Translations under genes and position numbers: made by a program
Notes under the pieces: generated by a model
What the model was told of the DNA's origin: nothing
Seen by the model: the letters and a program-made list of their open reading frames with translations, nothing else
Databases searched by the model: none
Source of the DNA: RGIG4097 sp045613765
GTDB taxonomy: Bacteria; Bacillota; Clostridia; Christensenellales; CAG-917
Assembly: GCA_045613765.1 (NCBI GenBank)
Contig: JAZLBO010000013.1
Span: forward strand, 1-49,784
Direction of reading: 5' to 3'
Length of the DNA stretch: 49,784 nt
Shown here: one piece after another, positions 24,515-31,701 of the stretch
Numbering within the stretch: the stretch's first letter is position 1
Layout of the letters: each line of letters begins with the position of its first letter

Positions 24515-25426
24515 TTAGTTTTCGCCTCCTTCAAGTTTCTTGCCGGTGACGTTCAAGAACACGTCGTCCATCTTGCCCTTGACCACTTCGTAGTCAACAA
24601 AGATCTTCTCGTTTTTGGTGATAAGTTCAGTTGCTGCTGCTGTGTCAGGCACTGCAATACGGAAGCCGTCATTGACTTCTTCATATTGGTATCCAAAGCC
24701 TTTGACCACTTCTTCATCAACACCATAAATGGTGACAAAGTCGCCTGTGTGGTTGTTTTTAAGTTCCAATGGTGTGCCTTCTGCAACGATACGTCCACTT
24801 TCCAAAATAATGACGTAATCGGCATCCGCTGCCTCTTCCATATAGTGAGTTGTAAGGAAGACTGTCATGTTTTCATCTTTGCGAAGGTCTGCAATGACTT
24901 GCCAAAGTGTCTTTCTCGTTTGAGGATCAAGACCTGTTGTAGGCTCGTCAAGGATGAGAATCTTGGGACGATGCAACAATGCTCTTGCAATGTCAATACG
25001 TCTGCGTTGTCCACCTGAAAGTTTGCCGACCTTGCGTTTCAAAAGATCTTCAAAATCAAGCAGTGTTGCAAGTTCTTGAAGTCTTGCCTTGAAGTCTGCG
25101 CCCGTTATGCCATAGAGTGATGCTCTTGATTCGAGGTTGTCATAAACACTCAATGGAGCATCAAGAACAGATTGTTGAAAAACAACACCCAAGCTTGATT
25201 TTACTGTATCAAGATTTTTGTCAAGGTCTGCCCCATTGATTTCTACTGTGCCACTATCCTTTGAAAGTTGACCACACATAATATTGATGGTGGTTGACTT
25301 GCCTGCGCCATTGACACCAAGAAATGCAAACAACTCGCCTTCTTTGACAGAAAAACTCAAGTCTTGCACTGCCTTGACATCACCAAACGCCTTGCACAAA
25401 TTGTCAATTTTGATAATTTTGTCCAT
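24515..25426 (-). CDS. ABC transporter ATP-binding protein (ABC-2 exporter type)
   Basis: The 303-residue protein has Walker A (GVNGAGKST), a Q-loop (VVFQQSVLD), the signature LSGGQRRR, Walker B (ILILDEPTTGLD) and an H-loop (LTTHYMEEA), followed by a C-terminal ~80-residue extension common in drug- and daunorubicin-type exporters. It powers the permease encoded immediately downstream. AAAGGAAAAAG precedes the ATG. The promoter probably lies in 25440-25680, a region with repeated TGTAAA/TTTACA boxes. Confidence 0.95.
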   Translation of the reverse strand: MDKIIKIDNLCKAFGDVKAVQDLSFSVKEGELFAFLGVNGAGKSTTINIMCGQLSKDSGTVEINGADLDKNLDTVKSSLGVVFQQSVLDAPLSVYDNLESRASLYGITGADFKARLQELATLLDFEDLLKRKVGKLSGGQRRRIDIARALLHRPKILILDEPTTGLDPQTRKTLWQVIADLRKDENMTVFLTTHYMEEAADADYVIILESGRIVAEGTPLELKNNHTGDFVTIYGVDEEVVKGFGYQYEEVNDGFRIAVPDTAAATELITKNEKIFVDYEVVKGKMDDVFLNVTGKKLEGGEN

Positions 25427-25583
25427 TTGCTTTTTCCTTTTTTTTAGTTAAATGTTCATCCTGATAATTAGGAAAATCTACACACACTTCCAGTGTGCCA
25501 TTGTATTCTAACATAATTTATGTTATTTTTCAATCAATTTTTTTATCACGTCACATCACATCCACAGACTTGCCAACTGTAAA

Positions 25584-25655
25584 ATGTAAAGTTTTGTTTA
25601 CATCATATTAAACCTCGCAAACCGATATGTCAAGTTTTATTTACATTTTTTAATA
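25584..25655. promoter_or_regulatory. Two similar operator-like boxes between ABC operon and tRNA-Gln
   Basis: ATGTAAAGTTTTGTTTACAT (25584-25603) and ATGTCAAGTTTTATTTACAT (25626-25645) differ at two positions and are 42 bases apart. The first is an inverted repeat, TGTAAA-N6-TTTACA. They sit in the divergent region between the ABC operon and tRNA-Gln. The paired, evenly placed copies suggest a binding site for an unidentified regulator. Otherwise 25427-25680 shows only A+T-rich sequence. Confidence 0.5.
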
Positions 25656-25680
25656 TTTTTTTGCTTATACCCTCTGGGGC

Positions 25681-25709
25681 TTGTCATTTGAGTTAATATG
25701 TATTATAAT
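25681..25709 (+). promoter_or_regulatory. Promoter of tRNA-Gln
   Basis: TTGTCA, a 17-base spacer and TATAAT lie 12 bases before the first base of the tRNA. Confidence 0.85.
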
Positions 25710-25720
25710 CCCTTCGTCGC

Positions 25721-25794
25721 TGGGGATTGGTGTAGTGGTAGCACACGGGCCTCTGACTCCCTTAGTGTAGGTTCGATTCCTATATCCCCTGCCA
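25721..25794 (+). tRNA. tRNA-Gln (anticodon CTG), weak anticodon stem
   Basis: Acceptor TGGGGAT pairs with ATCCCCT except for the first position (T-T; tRNA-Gln normally has a weak first pair). The discriminator is G and CCA is encoded. D-stem GTG/CAC and T-stem GTAGG/CCTAT around TTCGATT are sound. The anticodon loop CTCTGAC gives CTG. The anticodon stem CGGGC/TCCCT pairs only in its three central G-C pairs, with C-T mismatches at both ends. The strong promoter and terminator argue that it is expressed; the stem suggests a recently changed or decaying gene. Confidence 0.85.
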
Positions 25795-25830
25795 AAAAGT
25801 CCGACACGTTTCGACTTGTCGGATTTTTTT
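25795..25830 (+). terminator. Terminator after tRNA-Gln
   Basis: TCCGACA pairs with TGTCGGA around a 10-base loop and is followed by seven Ts, directly after the CCA end. Confidence 0.88.
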
Positions 25831-25960
25831 ATCCATTGCGAAAGCAATGGCATATCATCACGCTTTAGCGTGTATCTCATCACCGAAGGTGCATATCATC
25901 AGCCGCGGGCTGCATTCGCTTTCGCATTGATGATATCCACGGCTCCGCCGTGATTTTTCG
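25831..25960. repeat. Array of short hairpins with CATATCATC spacers, downstream of tRNA-Gln
   Basis: Five mini-palindromes (CCATTGCGAAAGCAATGG, ACGCTTTAGCGT, CACCGAAGGTG, AGCCGCGGGCT, CACGGCTCCGCCGTG) are separated by CATATCATC-like spacers. The first and third hairpins match those of the tRNA-Pro array, in the same order and orientation relative to the tRNA. The rest of 25961-26340 has no convincing gene. It holds a hairpin CACATTTGC-ATTT-GCAGATGTG with a T-run (26028-26058), the repeated motif at 26187 and the DUF2804 promoter. Confidence 0.8.
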
Positions 25961-26186
25961 TTTGAGTTCGAACCCTTATTAAGGAACGAAAAAAATATCT
26001 TTTTCGTAGCCTCTTGCCATAGAAAGCACATTTGCATTTGCAGATGTGTTTTTTTTATGAAACACGTCTTTGGGGCATAAGGCATAAAATCAACTACGCT
26101 CACCACTGAGAGCGCATATCACCAATAGACTGCGCACTTTTTCTGTTCTGTGGTCATGATTATTATACTACAACTTCAAATTGCGC

Positions 26187-26223
26187 GCCACCACCCCACG
26201 CCTTGCAATATGTCAACTGACGG
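26187..26223. repeat. Second copy of the 37-bp motif found upstream of the XRE gene
   Basis: The motif starts GCCACCACCCCAC and continues CTTGCAATATGTCAAC to ACGG. It differs from the copy at 22659 at about six of 37 positions. A minus-strand TATAAT lies 19 bases away (26162-26167), as in the other copy. No gene follows on that strand. Confidence 0.6.
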
Positions 26224-26282
26224 CTTACATATCATAAAGGTTGGTTGCTTTTGTTGAAATTTGTCTTTTCTTCCAGTCTATC

Positions 26283-26311
26283 TTGACTATGGTTTTCTTT
26301 TCATATAAAAT
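26283..26311 (+). promoter_or_regulatory. Promoter of the DUF2804 gene
   Basis: TTGACT, a 17-base spacer and TAAAAT lie about 30 bases before the start codon at 26341. Confidence 0.75.
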
Positions 26312-26340
26312 ATTTGTTGATTTAGTTTTTGGAGGCATTT

Positions 26341-27387
26341 ATGCAAAACCAATTTGAGATAACCACCAAACAACCTTTGCTCAATGATGATGGCAATATT
26401 GCTACCCCCGGTTATGCAACAAAACTCAACTGGGAATATGACAGAACCCAAGTGAAAGCCAGCAAATCACGTATTAAAGAGTGGGAATACTACTCTATCT
26501 CCAACGGGGAATTTGCACTTGGCGTGACCTTTGCAGATATGGGATACGTGGGCGCATTGACGGTGTCCGTTGTGGACTTTGTCACCCCTGCATACTTTTC
26601 AAGCACTGCAACAAAATTCTTCACAATGGGCAAGATGAATATGCCTATAACCTTGGACGGCGGGGATATCTCCTTCAAAAAAGGCAAGATTTGGGCAACC
26701 ATCACCATGGAAGACGGCAAGCGCAGACTTCAAGGAGAATATCCCAATGCAGACGGCAGAGATAACACTCTCAAATGGGACGTGCTCTTGACCGATACTC
26801 CACAAGATTGTATGGCAATCGCAACCCCCTTTGACAAGGACAAGCACTTCTATCTCAACGGCAAAGTCAACTGCATAAAAGCCAAAGGACAACTGTCCAT
26901 AAATGATATGGTATGCCCCTTTGACGAAGGCAAAACCCTTGCAACTCTTGACTGGGGACGTGGCGTATGGACGTACAAAAACACTTGGTATTGGGCAAGC
27001 CTTTCAACCAATCTTGACGATGGCACACCCTTTGGGCTTAACCTTGGCTACGGCTTTGGCAACACGGAAAATGCCACCGAAGACATGATTTTTGTTGACG
27101 GCAAAGCACACAAAATACTCACAAAAGTTGCCTTTGAAATCCAAGGCGAAACGGACGGAAAGCCTCGCTTTATTGAGCCTTGGACAATAAAAAGCGAAGA
27201 CGACAAAATCAATTTGACCTTTACTCCCATCATTGACAAAAATGATCCTTTCAACATTGGAATTGTCAAAATGGACGGCCATCAAGTCTTTGGTTGGTAT
27301 GACGGGACTTGCACTCTTGACGATGGAAAAGTGATTGAAATCAACCACAAGATCGGCTTTGCAGAAAAAGTGAAAACAAAGTGGTAA
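26341..27387 (+). CDS. DUF2804 family protein
   Basis: The 348-residue protein matches the DUF2804 family, with the characteristic phrase LDWGRGVWTYKNTWYWAS at about 205-222 and other Trp/Gly-rich beta segments. It has no signal peptide or membrane segment, so it is probably cytoplasmic. The family fold suggests a beta-rich, lipocalin-like or hydrolase-like binding protein, but no activity is established that I know of. The ATG at 26341 follows TTGGAGGC. It is a single-gene unit with its own promoter and terminator. Confidence 0.85.
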   Translation: MQNQFEITTKQPLLNDDGNIATPGYATKLNWEYDRTQVKASKSRIKEWEYYSISNGEFALGVTFADMGYVGALTVSVVDFVTPAYFSSTATKFFTMGKMNMPITLDGGDISFKKGKIWATITMEDGKRRLQGEYPNADGRDNTLKWDVLLTDTPQDCMAIATPFDKDKHFYLNGKVNCIKAKGQLSINDMVCPFDEGKTLATLDWGRGVWTYKNTWYWASLSTNLDDGTPFGLNLGYGFGNTENATEDMIFVDGKAHKILTKVAFEIQGETDGKPRFIEPWTIKSEDDKINLTFTPIIDKNDPFNIGIVKMDGHQVFGWYDGTCTLDDGKVIEINHKIGFAEKVKTKW

Positions 27388-27414
27388 ATCACGCAACAAG
27401 CACTTTACAATATC

Positions 27415-27449
27415 AAAACGGACAGATTATTGTCCGTTTTTTGTTTTTT
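27415..27449 (+). terminator. Terminator of the DUF2804 gene
   Basis: AAAACGGACA pairs with TGTCCGTTTT around a 6-base loop, followed by T-rich sequence. The remaining 27450-27597 shows no gene. Confidence 0.88.
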
Positions 27450-27597
27450 TTGAACAATTTGACAGATTGTTTTCTTCATTTTCAACGGACAAAAAATGCG
27501 TGCGTTTTAACCCTCACCACACTGCCCTTTTTTTTGTGATTGCCCTTAAACGTAAAGAAAATCACTCCTTAATGATTGCCTATAACAAAATAGGCAG

Positions 27598-27626
27598 TTG
27601 ACACAATTTCAAATTTATAGTATAGT
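27598..27626 (+). promoter_or_regulatory. degV promoter, only 9 bases before the start codon
   Basis: TTGACA, a 17-base spacer and TATAGT form a strong promoter. Its -10 box ends at 27626, so transcription should begin near 27633, two or three bases before the ATG at 27636. Confidence 0.8.
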
Positions 27627-27635
27627 TTTAATACT

Positions 27636-28520
27636 ATGGAAAAATATATTATTACAACTGATATGACGGCAGACGTTCCTGCCAGTATGCTTGCAAATGA
27701 AAAGGACTTTGCTGTCCTTGATATGTCATACGTTCTTGATGGCGAACTTTATGACGGTGTGACAAATCCCTATCTTTCTGTCAAAGAGTTTTATGCAAAA
27801 CTTGCAGAAGGCAAAATGTCATCAACCTCAATGGTCACCGTTGACGAAGCAAAGGAATTCTTTGGTGCTTTCCTTGAAAAAGGTCAAGACGTTCTTCACA
27901 TTAGTTTCAGTTCTGCACTCAGTGGTTGCTACAACAGTTATGTGTCAGCAGCAAATGAACTTGCAGAAACATACCCCAACAACAAAGTTATCGTCATTGA
28001 CAGCCTTTGCGCATCAAGTGGCGAAGCACTCCTTTCATACTATGCACTGCGCAGACGTGATGAAGGTATGTCAATCGAAGACAATGCAGAATATGTCACA
28101 AACCTTCGTCATCACGTTGGTCACGTCTTTACAGTTGACGATATGGCACATCTCTATCGTGGTGGCAGAGTGAGCAAAGGCAAGGCAGTCATTGGTCAAG
28201 CATTGAAGATCAAACCCGTCTTGACAGTTTCTGAAGAAGGCAAACTCGTCCCCACCGACACAAAGATGGGCAGAAAGCCTGCACTCCGTTCACTTGTTGA
28301 AAAGATGGATGCTCGCCTTACAGATGAATATCCCAATGAACTTCTTATCATTGGTCACTGTGATGCTCTTGAAGATGCAGAAGTGTTGAAGAATATGGTT
28401 CTTGACAAGCACCCCGATGCAAATATTATGTTTGCAGACGTGACACCTATCGTCGGCACACACCTTGGCAAAGGTGGCGTCACACTTCTCTATCTCTGCA
28501 CAGACAAGACAGTGCGCTAA
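27636..28520 (+). CDS. DegV family fatty-acid-binding protein
   Basis: The 294-residue protein has the DegV layout: the N-terminal ITTDMTADVP, then STSMVTVDEAKEFF, the fatty-acid-contacting SFSSALSGCYNSY, and the C-terminal-domain phrase YRGGRVSKGKAVIG. DegV proteins bind fatty acids; some (FakB) present them to the kinase FakA. No fakA gene is in the window. There is no Shine-Dalgarno before the ATG and the promoter nearly touches it, so the mRNA is expected to be leaderless or nearly so. A bidirectional terminator follows. Confidence 0.93.
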   Translation: MEKYIITTDMTADVPASMLANEKDFAVLDMSYVLDGELYDGVTNPYLSVKEFYAKLAEGKMSSTSMVTVDEAKEFFGAFLEKGQDVLHISFSSALSGCYNSYVSAANELAETYPNNKVIVIDSLCASSGEALLSYYALRRRDEGMSIEDNAEYVTNLRHHVGHVFTVDDMAHLYRGGRVSKGKAVIGQALKIKPVLTVSEEGKLVPTDTKMGRKPALRSLVEKMDARLTDEYPNELLIIGHCDALEDAEVLKNMVLDKHPDANIMFADVTPIVGTHLGKGGVTLLYLCTDKTVR

Positions 28521-28541
28521 CAAAACCAACTAAAAGTATAG

Positions 28542-28577
28542 AAAAAGAGCGACCAATCAAGGTCGCTCTTTCTTTTT
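28542..28577. terminator. Bidirectional terminator between degV and ferredoxin genes
   Basis: AAAGAGCGACC pairs with GGTCGCTCTTT around AATCAA. A- and T-runs on both sides let it serve the two converging genes. Confidence 0.88.
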
Positions 28578-28591
28578 GCGTTTTGATGTGA

Positions 28592-28762
28592 TTATGCTTC
28601 TACGATTGCGCCAACGGGGCAACCATCTTCACATGCGCCACAATCGATGCATTCATCTGCATTGACGACGAATTTGCCATCACCTTCTGCGATTGCATTG
28701 ACGGGGCAGGTATCTGCACATGCGCCACAGCTGATACATTCATCATTGATAAGTCTAGGCAT
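28592..28762 (-). CDS. Small 2[4Fe-4S] ferredoxin
   Basis: This 56-residue gene encodes a clostridial-type ferredoxin with two full motifs, CISCGACADTCP (C9, C12, C15, C19) and CIDCGACEDGCP (C38, C41, C44, C48), each followed by the usual short hydrophobic turn. It is a low-potential electron carrier and the likely partner of the hydrogenase and HdrA described above. AAGGAG precedes the ATG at 28762. It follows the alpha/beta hydrolase gene on the same strand by 64 bases, which may include its own promoter. Confidence 0.96.
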   Translation of the reverse strand: MPRLINDECISCGACADTCPVNAIAEGDGKFVVNADECIDCGACEDGCPVGAIVEA

Positions 28763-28826
28763 AGTAGTTCTCCTTGTAATATTTAATCCGCTTTCGCAGT
28801 TCTATATTAACACATAGTATGTGTTT

Positions 28827-29789
28827 TTACAAACATTTTTCGTTTGAATTGAAAAATTCTTTGAGCAGTGCCACATATCTTTCTCTATCCACATAGAAAC
28901 TTGCGCCGTGTTCTGCTTCTTCAAAGAGTTCAAGTTTTTTGTTGTCACTGCCACAGGCATCATAGAGTTTCTCAGCCATTTCAGGTGTGACAATCCAATC
29001 CTTTTCCCCTTGGATAAACAATGTGGGGCACTTGACATTTTTCATTTCGTCAAGGGTGGACACTTTCTTGAAATCAAAGCCCAAGATCATCTTACACCAC
29101 ACTCTGCCAAAGAAAAATACTGGCTCATAAAGGAAGGGTGGTATTTTGTCTTTGACCTTAAGTCTAAATGCATCCATAGGGGATGTAAATCCACAATCAA
29201 AAACAAGCCCTGCGATTTCTGGCAAATCCGCCGCCACAAGACCTACCGTTGATGCGCCCATTGAACTGCCCATAAGATAAATCTTGTCGTAGTTCTCACT
29301 CATCTTTTCAACCCAATACTTGACATCAACTCTGTCAAGGACTGAAAAGCCTGTGTAATCTCCCTCGCTATCTCCGTGTGCTCTATTTTCAATGACAAGT
29401 GCATCAAGCCCCATATCGTTCAAGATTGGCACAAATCCACCATAGCAACGTCTGCCGTTTGACTTGTATCCGTGGACGCAGATGACAAGACGCTTTTCAT
29501 CATTTTCTTCTGCACGGAACAATCTGCCCGTCAACTTAATTCCGTCAAATGATGTGACATCAAGGATTTGACAAGGAAGTGTTTCCACATGGTCGATTTC
29601 CTTCTTTCTTTCGGCATTTCTTGCTCTCTTTTGCTCTGACATCTTTTCTTCTGGCGTGGTGTCGTAGAGTTCAAAGGGTTTGCGCTTAAATGTTGCCATA
29701 AAGAAACACAACCCACCTATAATAAAATAGATGAGTGCAAGGCCGATAAATGATCCTAATACTGTAAATATACTTTCAATTGGTCCCAT
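28827..29789 (-). CDS. Membrane-anchored alpha/beta hydrolase
   Basis: The 320-residue protein has one N-terminal membrane segment (about 9-31), a charged linker and a hydrolase domain. The nucleophile elbow is GSSMGAS, the oxyanion region VICVHGYKSNGR, the acidic residue lies in QGEKDWIVTP and the catalytic His in EEAEHGASFY. It resembles the YqkD-like serine hydrolases of Bacillota, whose substrates are unknown. There is no Shine-Dalgarno. A promoter whose -10 box lies 6 bases before the ATG implies a leaderless mRNA. It is divergent from the chromate-transporter pair. Confidence 0.87.
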   Translation of the reverse strand: MGPIESIFTVLGSFIGLALIYFIIGGLCFFMATFKRKPFELYDTTPEEKMSEQKRARNAERKKEIDHVETLPCQILDVTSFDGIKLTGRLFRAEENDEKRLVICVHGYKSNGRRCYGGFVPILNDMGLDALVIENRAHGDSEGDYTGFSVLDRVDVKYWVEKMSENYDKIYLMGSSMGASTVGLVAADLPEIAGLVFDCGFTSPMDAFRLKVKDKIPPFLYEPVFFFGRVWCKMILGFDFKKVSTLDEMKNVKCPTLFIQGEKDWIVTPEMAEKLYDACGSDNKKLELFEEAEHGASFYVDRERYVALLKEFFNSNEKCL

Positions 29790-29795
29790 GGTTTC

Positions 29796-29824
29796 ATTTT
29801 AGCACTTCAATACACTTGTGTAAA
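29796..29824 (-). promoter_or_regulatory. Promoter of the alpha/beta hydrolase, touching the start codon
   Basis: On the minus strand TTTACA (29819-29824), a 17-base spacer and TAAAAT (29796-29801), with TG one base upstream of the -10 box. Only six bases separate the -10 box from the ATG at 29789. Confidence 0.8.
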
Positions 29825-29853
29825 GTCATAATTTGTATTAATATATATTTATT

Positions 29854-30630
29854 GTGAAGACATCAATAAAAGAAAAACTGAAAATCGCTTTTCATCTCTT
29901 TACGGTATTCTTCCGTATAGGTCTTTTCTCTTTCGGTGGTGGATATGCAATGTTCACTATGATCGAGCGTGAAGTGGTGGAAAAGCACAAATACCTCACC
30001 CATGACGAACTCATGGACGTCTTTGCCATTGCAGAAAGCACTCCCGGTGCAGTGGCAGTCAACACGGCAACCTTTGTTGGCACAAAGACGGCAGGTATAT
30101 TTGGTGGGCTTTTGGCAACCTTTGGGCTTATGCTCCCCTCCCTTGTCATCATTATGGCTCTGTCCTATGCAATCGGCGCAGTCCGTGACAATAAGTGGGT
30201 GACGTACTTGTTCCAAGGCATACGTGCAGGCGTCCTTGTACTTATCGCAAAAGCAGTCATATCCTTCATCCGTAATATGCGCAAAAGTTGGTTTGACTTT
30301 GTGTTGCTTGTGGCAGCATTTGCCATTGCATTTCTCACCGAAGTCAGCGTCATATATATCATCATTGGCACAATCGTCATTTGCATACTCTTTATGGTCA
30401 TCACAAACGCCATCAAGAAAAAGAAAAACTTGCAAAACCCCGAAACCAATGACCAAAACAGTGATGATACCACTCAAACTGAAACTTGCCAAGAAGACTC
30501 CATAGACGGCGAAAATACATTGGAAACCACTGACGATTGTATCGTGGCAGATGATACAGCCATACACGTGGCAGAAGGCAATGTGGAAGAAAATACAACT
30601 GAAAACTCAAATGAAGGAGGGCTTGCATAA
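29854..30630 (+). CDS. Chromate transporter family protein, first half (short CHR type)
   Basis: The 258-residue membrane protein has one CHR domain (GLFSFGGGYAMF, then AIAESTPGAVAVNTATFVG) with about six segments up to residue 185. An acidic, Asn/Thr/Glu-rich tail of ~70 residues follows. Short CHR proteins work as pairs of opposite membrane orientation, here with the next gene. Despite the family name, the physiological substrate in anaerobes is uncertain. The start is GTG at 29854 with no Shine-Dalgarno and an A+T-rich, -10-like stretch directly before it. Confidence 0.88.
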   Translation: MKTSIKEKLKIAFHLFTVFFRIGLFSFGGGYAMFTMIEREVVEKHKYLTHDELMDVFAIAESTPGAVAVNTATFVGTKTAGIFGGLLATFGLMLPSLVIIMALSYAIGAVRDNKWVTYLFQGIRAGVLVLIAKAVISFIRNMRKSWFDFVLLVAAFAIAFLTEVSVIYIIIGTIVICILFMVITNAIKKKKNLQNPETNDQNSDDTTQTETCQEDSIDGENTLETTDDCIVADDTAIHVAEGNVEENTTENSNEGGLA

Positions 30631-31235
30631 TGGTGTTCCTTCGTCTATTTTGGGTTTTCTTTAAGATAGGTTTGTTTACAATCGGTGGGGGACACGCAAT
30701 GATTCCCCTCATCATGCAAGATGTTGTTGCAGAAGGTTGGATCAGTGAAAGCATACTCATTGATTTCATTGCCATATCCGAAAGCACTCCCGGACCTTTT
30801 GCAGTCAATATTGCCACCTACACAGGCACAACGGTTGGCGAAGCATTTGGTGGATTTTGGTACGGATTGCTTGGTGCTCTCTCAGCCACACTGGGTGTTG
30901 TCACACCATCAATCATCATCATTATCCTTATTGTCAAACTCTTTTCAAAGGCAATGAAAAAGCCTGCCGTCAAAGAAGTCTTCACAGGTGTAAGATCATC
31001 TGTTGCAGGACTATTGCTCAGCGTGTTCCTTGGTCTTTTCTTGACGGTTATTCTTGGCATGGAATCTGTCTGGGACAACCCAAACGGCTTTGACTTTATA
31101 GGCTTTGTCATCTTTGTACTGCTCTTTGCAGTTGCCAATGTCAAAATCAAAGGCAAAACACTGCATCCTATCATAATCGTGGTTTTATCTGCCCTTTTAG
31201 GACTGCTAATGTACGGATTTATCCCAACAGCATAA
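30630..31235 (+). CDS. Chromate transporter family protein, second half (short CHR type)
   Basis: The 201-residue membrane protein repeats the CHR motifs of its neighbour (GLFTIGGGHAMIPL and AISESTPGPFAVNIATYTG). It starts on the last base of the previous stop codon (TAATG) and has GAAGGAGG upstream, so the two are translationally coupled and should form a heterodimer. A terminator follows immediately. Confidence 0.9.
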   Translation: MVFLRLFWVFFKIGLFTIGGGHAMIPLIMQDVVAEGWISESILIDFIAISESTPGPFAVNIATYTGTTVGEAFGGFWYGLLGALSATLGVVTPSIIIIILIVKLFSKAMKKPAVKEVFTGVRSSVAGLLLSVFLGLFLTVILGMESVWDNPNGFDFIGFVIFVLLFAVANVKIKGKTLHPIIIVVLSALLGLLMYGFIPTA

Positions 31236-31265
31236 AAAACAGACTGCAAATTGTCTGTTTTTTTG
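31234..31265 (+). terminator. Terminator of the chromate-transporter pair
   Basis: AACAGAC pairs with GTCTGTT around TGCAAATT and is followed by a T-run, directly after the stop codon. Confidence 0.85.
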
Positions 31266-31345
31266 ATGAATTGAAATCTGCGATTTCGTGAATTCTCGCT
31301 ATGCTCCATGAAATGCCTACGGCATGAATTGACACTACCTGTCAT
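31266..31345. repeat. Short hairpin array with TGAATT spacers
   Basis: Small palindromes (AAATCTGCGATTT, GCCTACGGC and others) are separated by TGAATT or ATGAATT. It resembles the tRNA-associated arrays in design but has a different spacer. No gene is visible. Confidence 0.55.
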
Positions 31346-31358
31346 TGTGGATTTAATT

Positions 31359-31387
31359 TAAAAGGCACTCGTTTGAGTGCCTTTTTT
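31359..31387. terminator. Stand-alone terminator hairpin
   Basis: AAAGGCACTC-GTTT-GAGTGCCTTTTTT is a perfect hairpin with A- and T-flanks. It may stop read-through from serS or from the chromate-transporter genes. Confidence 0.75.
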
Positions 31388-31417
31388 GATCAATTGCTTT
31401 CCTATTTAGAAACGGAC

Positions 31418-31541
31418 AAAAACGCAATATTTGGATGAAGAACAAGGAAAGAAAATCCCACGGACAGGAGCGTACTTGGCGTATGTTACTATTCGTGGGA
31501 CTTGAACTTGCCGAAGATAAGCGCTAAATAGCCAAGATTTT
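31418..31541 (-). repeat. Multi-hairpin element, diverged copy E1
   Basis: This 124-bp copy shares the layout of E2 and E3: AATATTT near one edge, a main stem CCCACG/CGTGGG enclosing GCGTACTT, and GCGCTAAATAGC near the other edge. The outer edges no longer pair well. It lies in tandem with E2, 35 bases away. Confidence 0.75.
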
Positions 31542-31576
31542 GTTGGATTTCGGTGTAAACTTATTTGGAAACGTAT

Positions 31577-31701
31577 AAAAACTGCGATATTTTGATGGAT
31601 GACGAGAAAGAAAAACCCACACGGGTCGTGGCGTACTTGTCGTACGTGAGAATCGTGTGGGTTGTATCTGACAAAGTCAGGCGCTAAATAGCGCAGTTTT
31701 T
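31577..31701 (-). repeat. Multi-hairpin element, copy E2, at the serS stop codon
   Basis: The 125-bp element has ends AAAAACTGCGATATTT and AAATAGCGCAGTTTTT that are inverted repeats with one mismatch. Inside are a GCGCTA/TAGCGC hairpin, a CTGAC/GTCAG hairpin and a long stem CCCACACG/CGTGTGGG carrying an apical CGTAC/GTACG hairpin. On the minus strand the long stem is followed by TTTTTCTTTC. It therefore looks like the serS terminator. The last two bases overlap the serS stop codon. Confidence 0.85.

Noticed and set aside
19180..25960. Hairpin arrays considered as CRISPR
   Set aside because: Spacers, not repeats, are the conserved part; units are only ~20 bp, the variable parts are palindromes, and no cas genes are present.
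25971..25990. TTCGAAC-containing stretch considered as a tRNA fragment
   Set aside because: Only the T-loop-like word is present; no acceptor or anticodon arm can be folded around it.
29863..30567. A 234-codon open frame antisense to the first chromate-transporter gene, and similar long antisense frames (for example 1721-2293)
   Set aside because: They exist because of codon bias in the real genes. They lack ribosome-binding sites, are rich in Cys/His in an irregular way and match no family, while the opposite strand encodes clear conserved proteins.
29854..31235. Chromate resistance
   Set aside because: The CHR pair is widespread in anaerobes without chromate exposure, and no chromate regulator or reductase is nearby; only the family name is supported.
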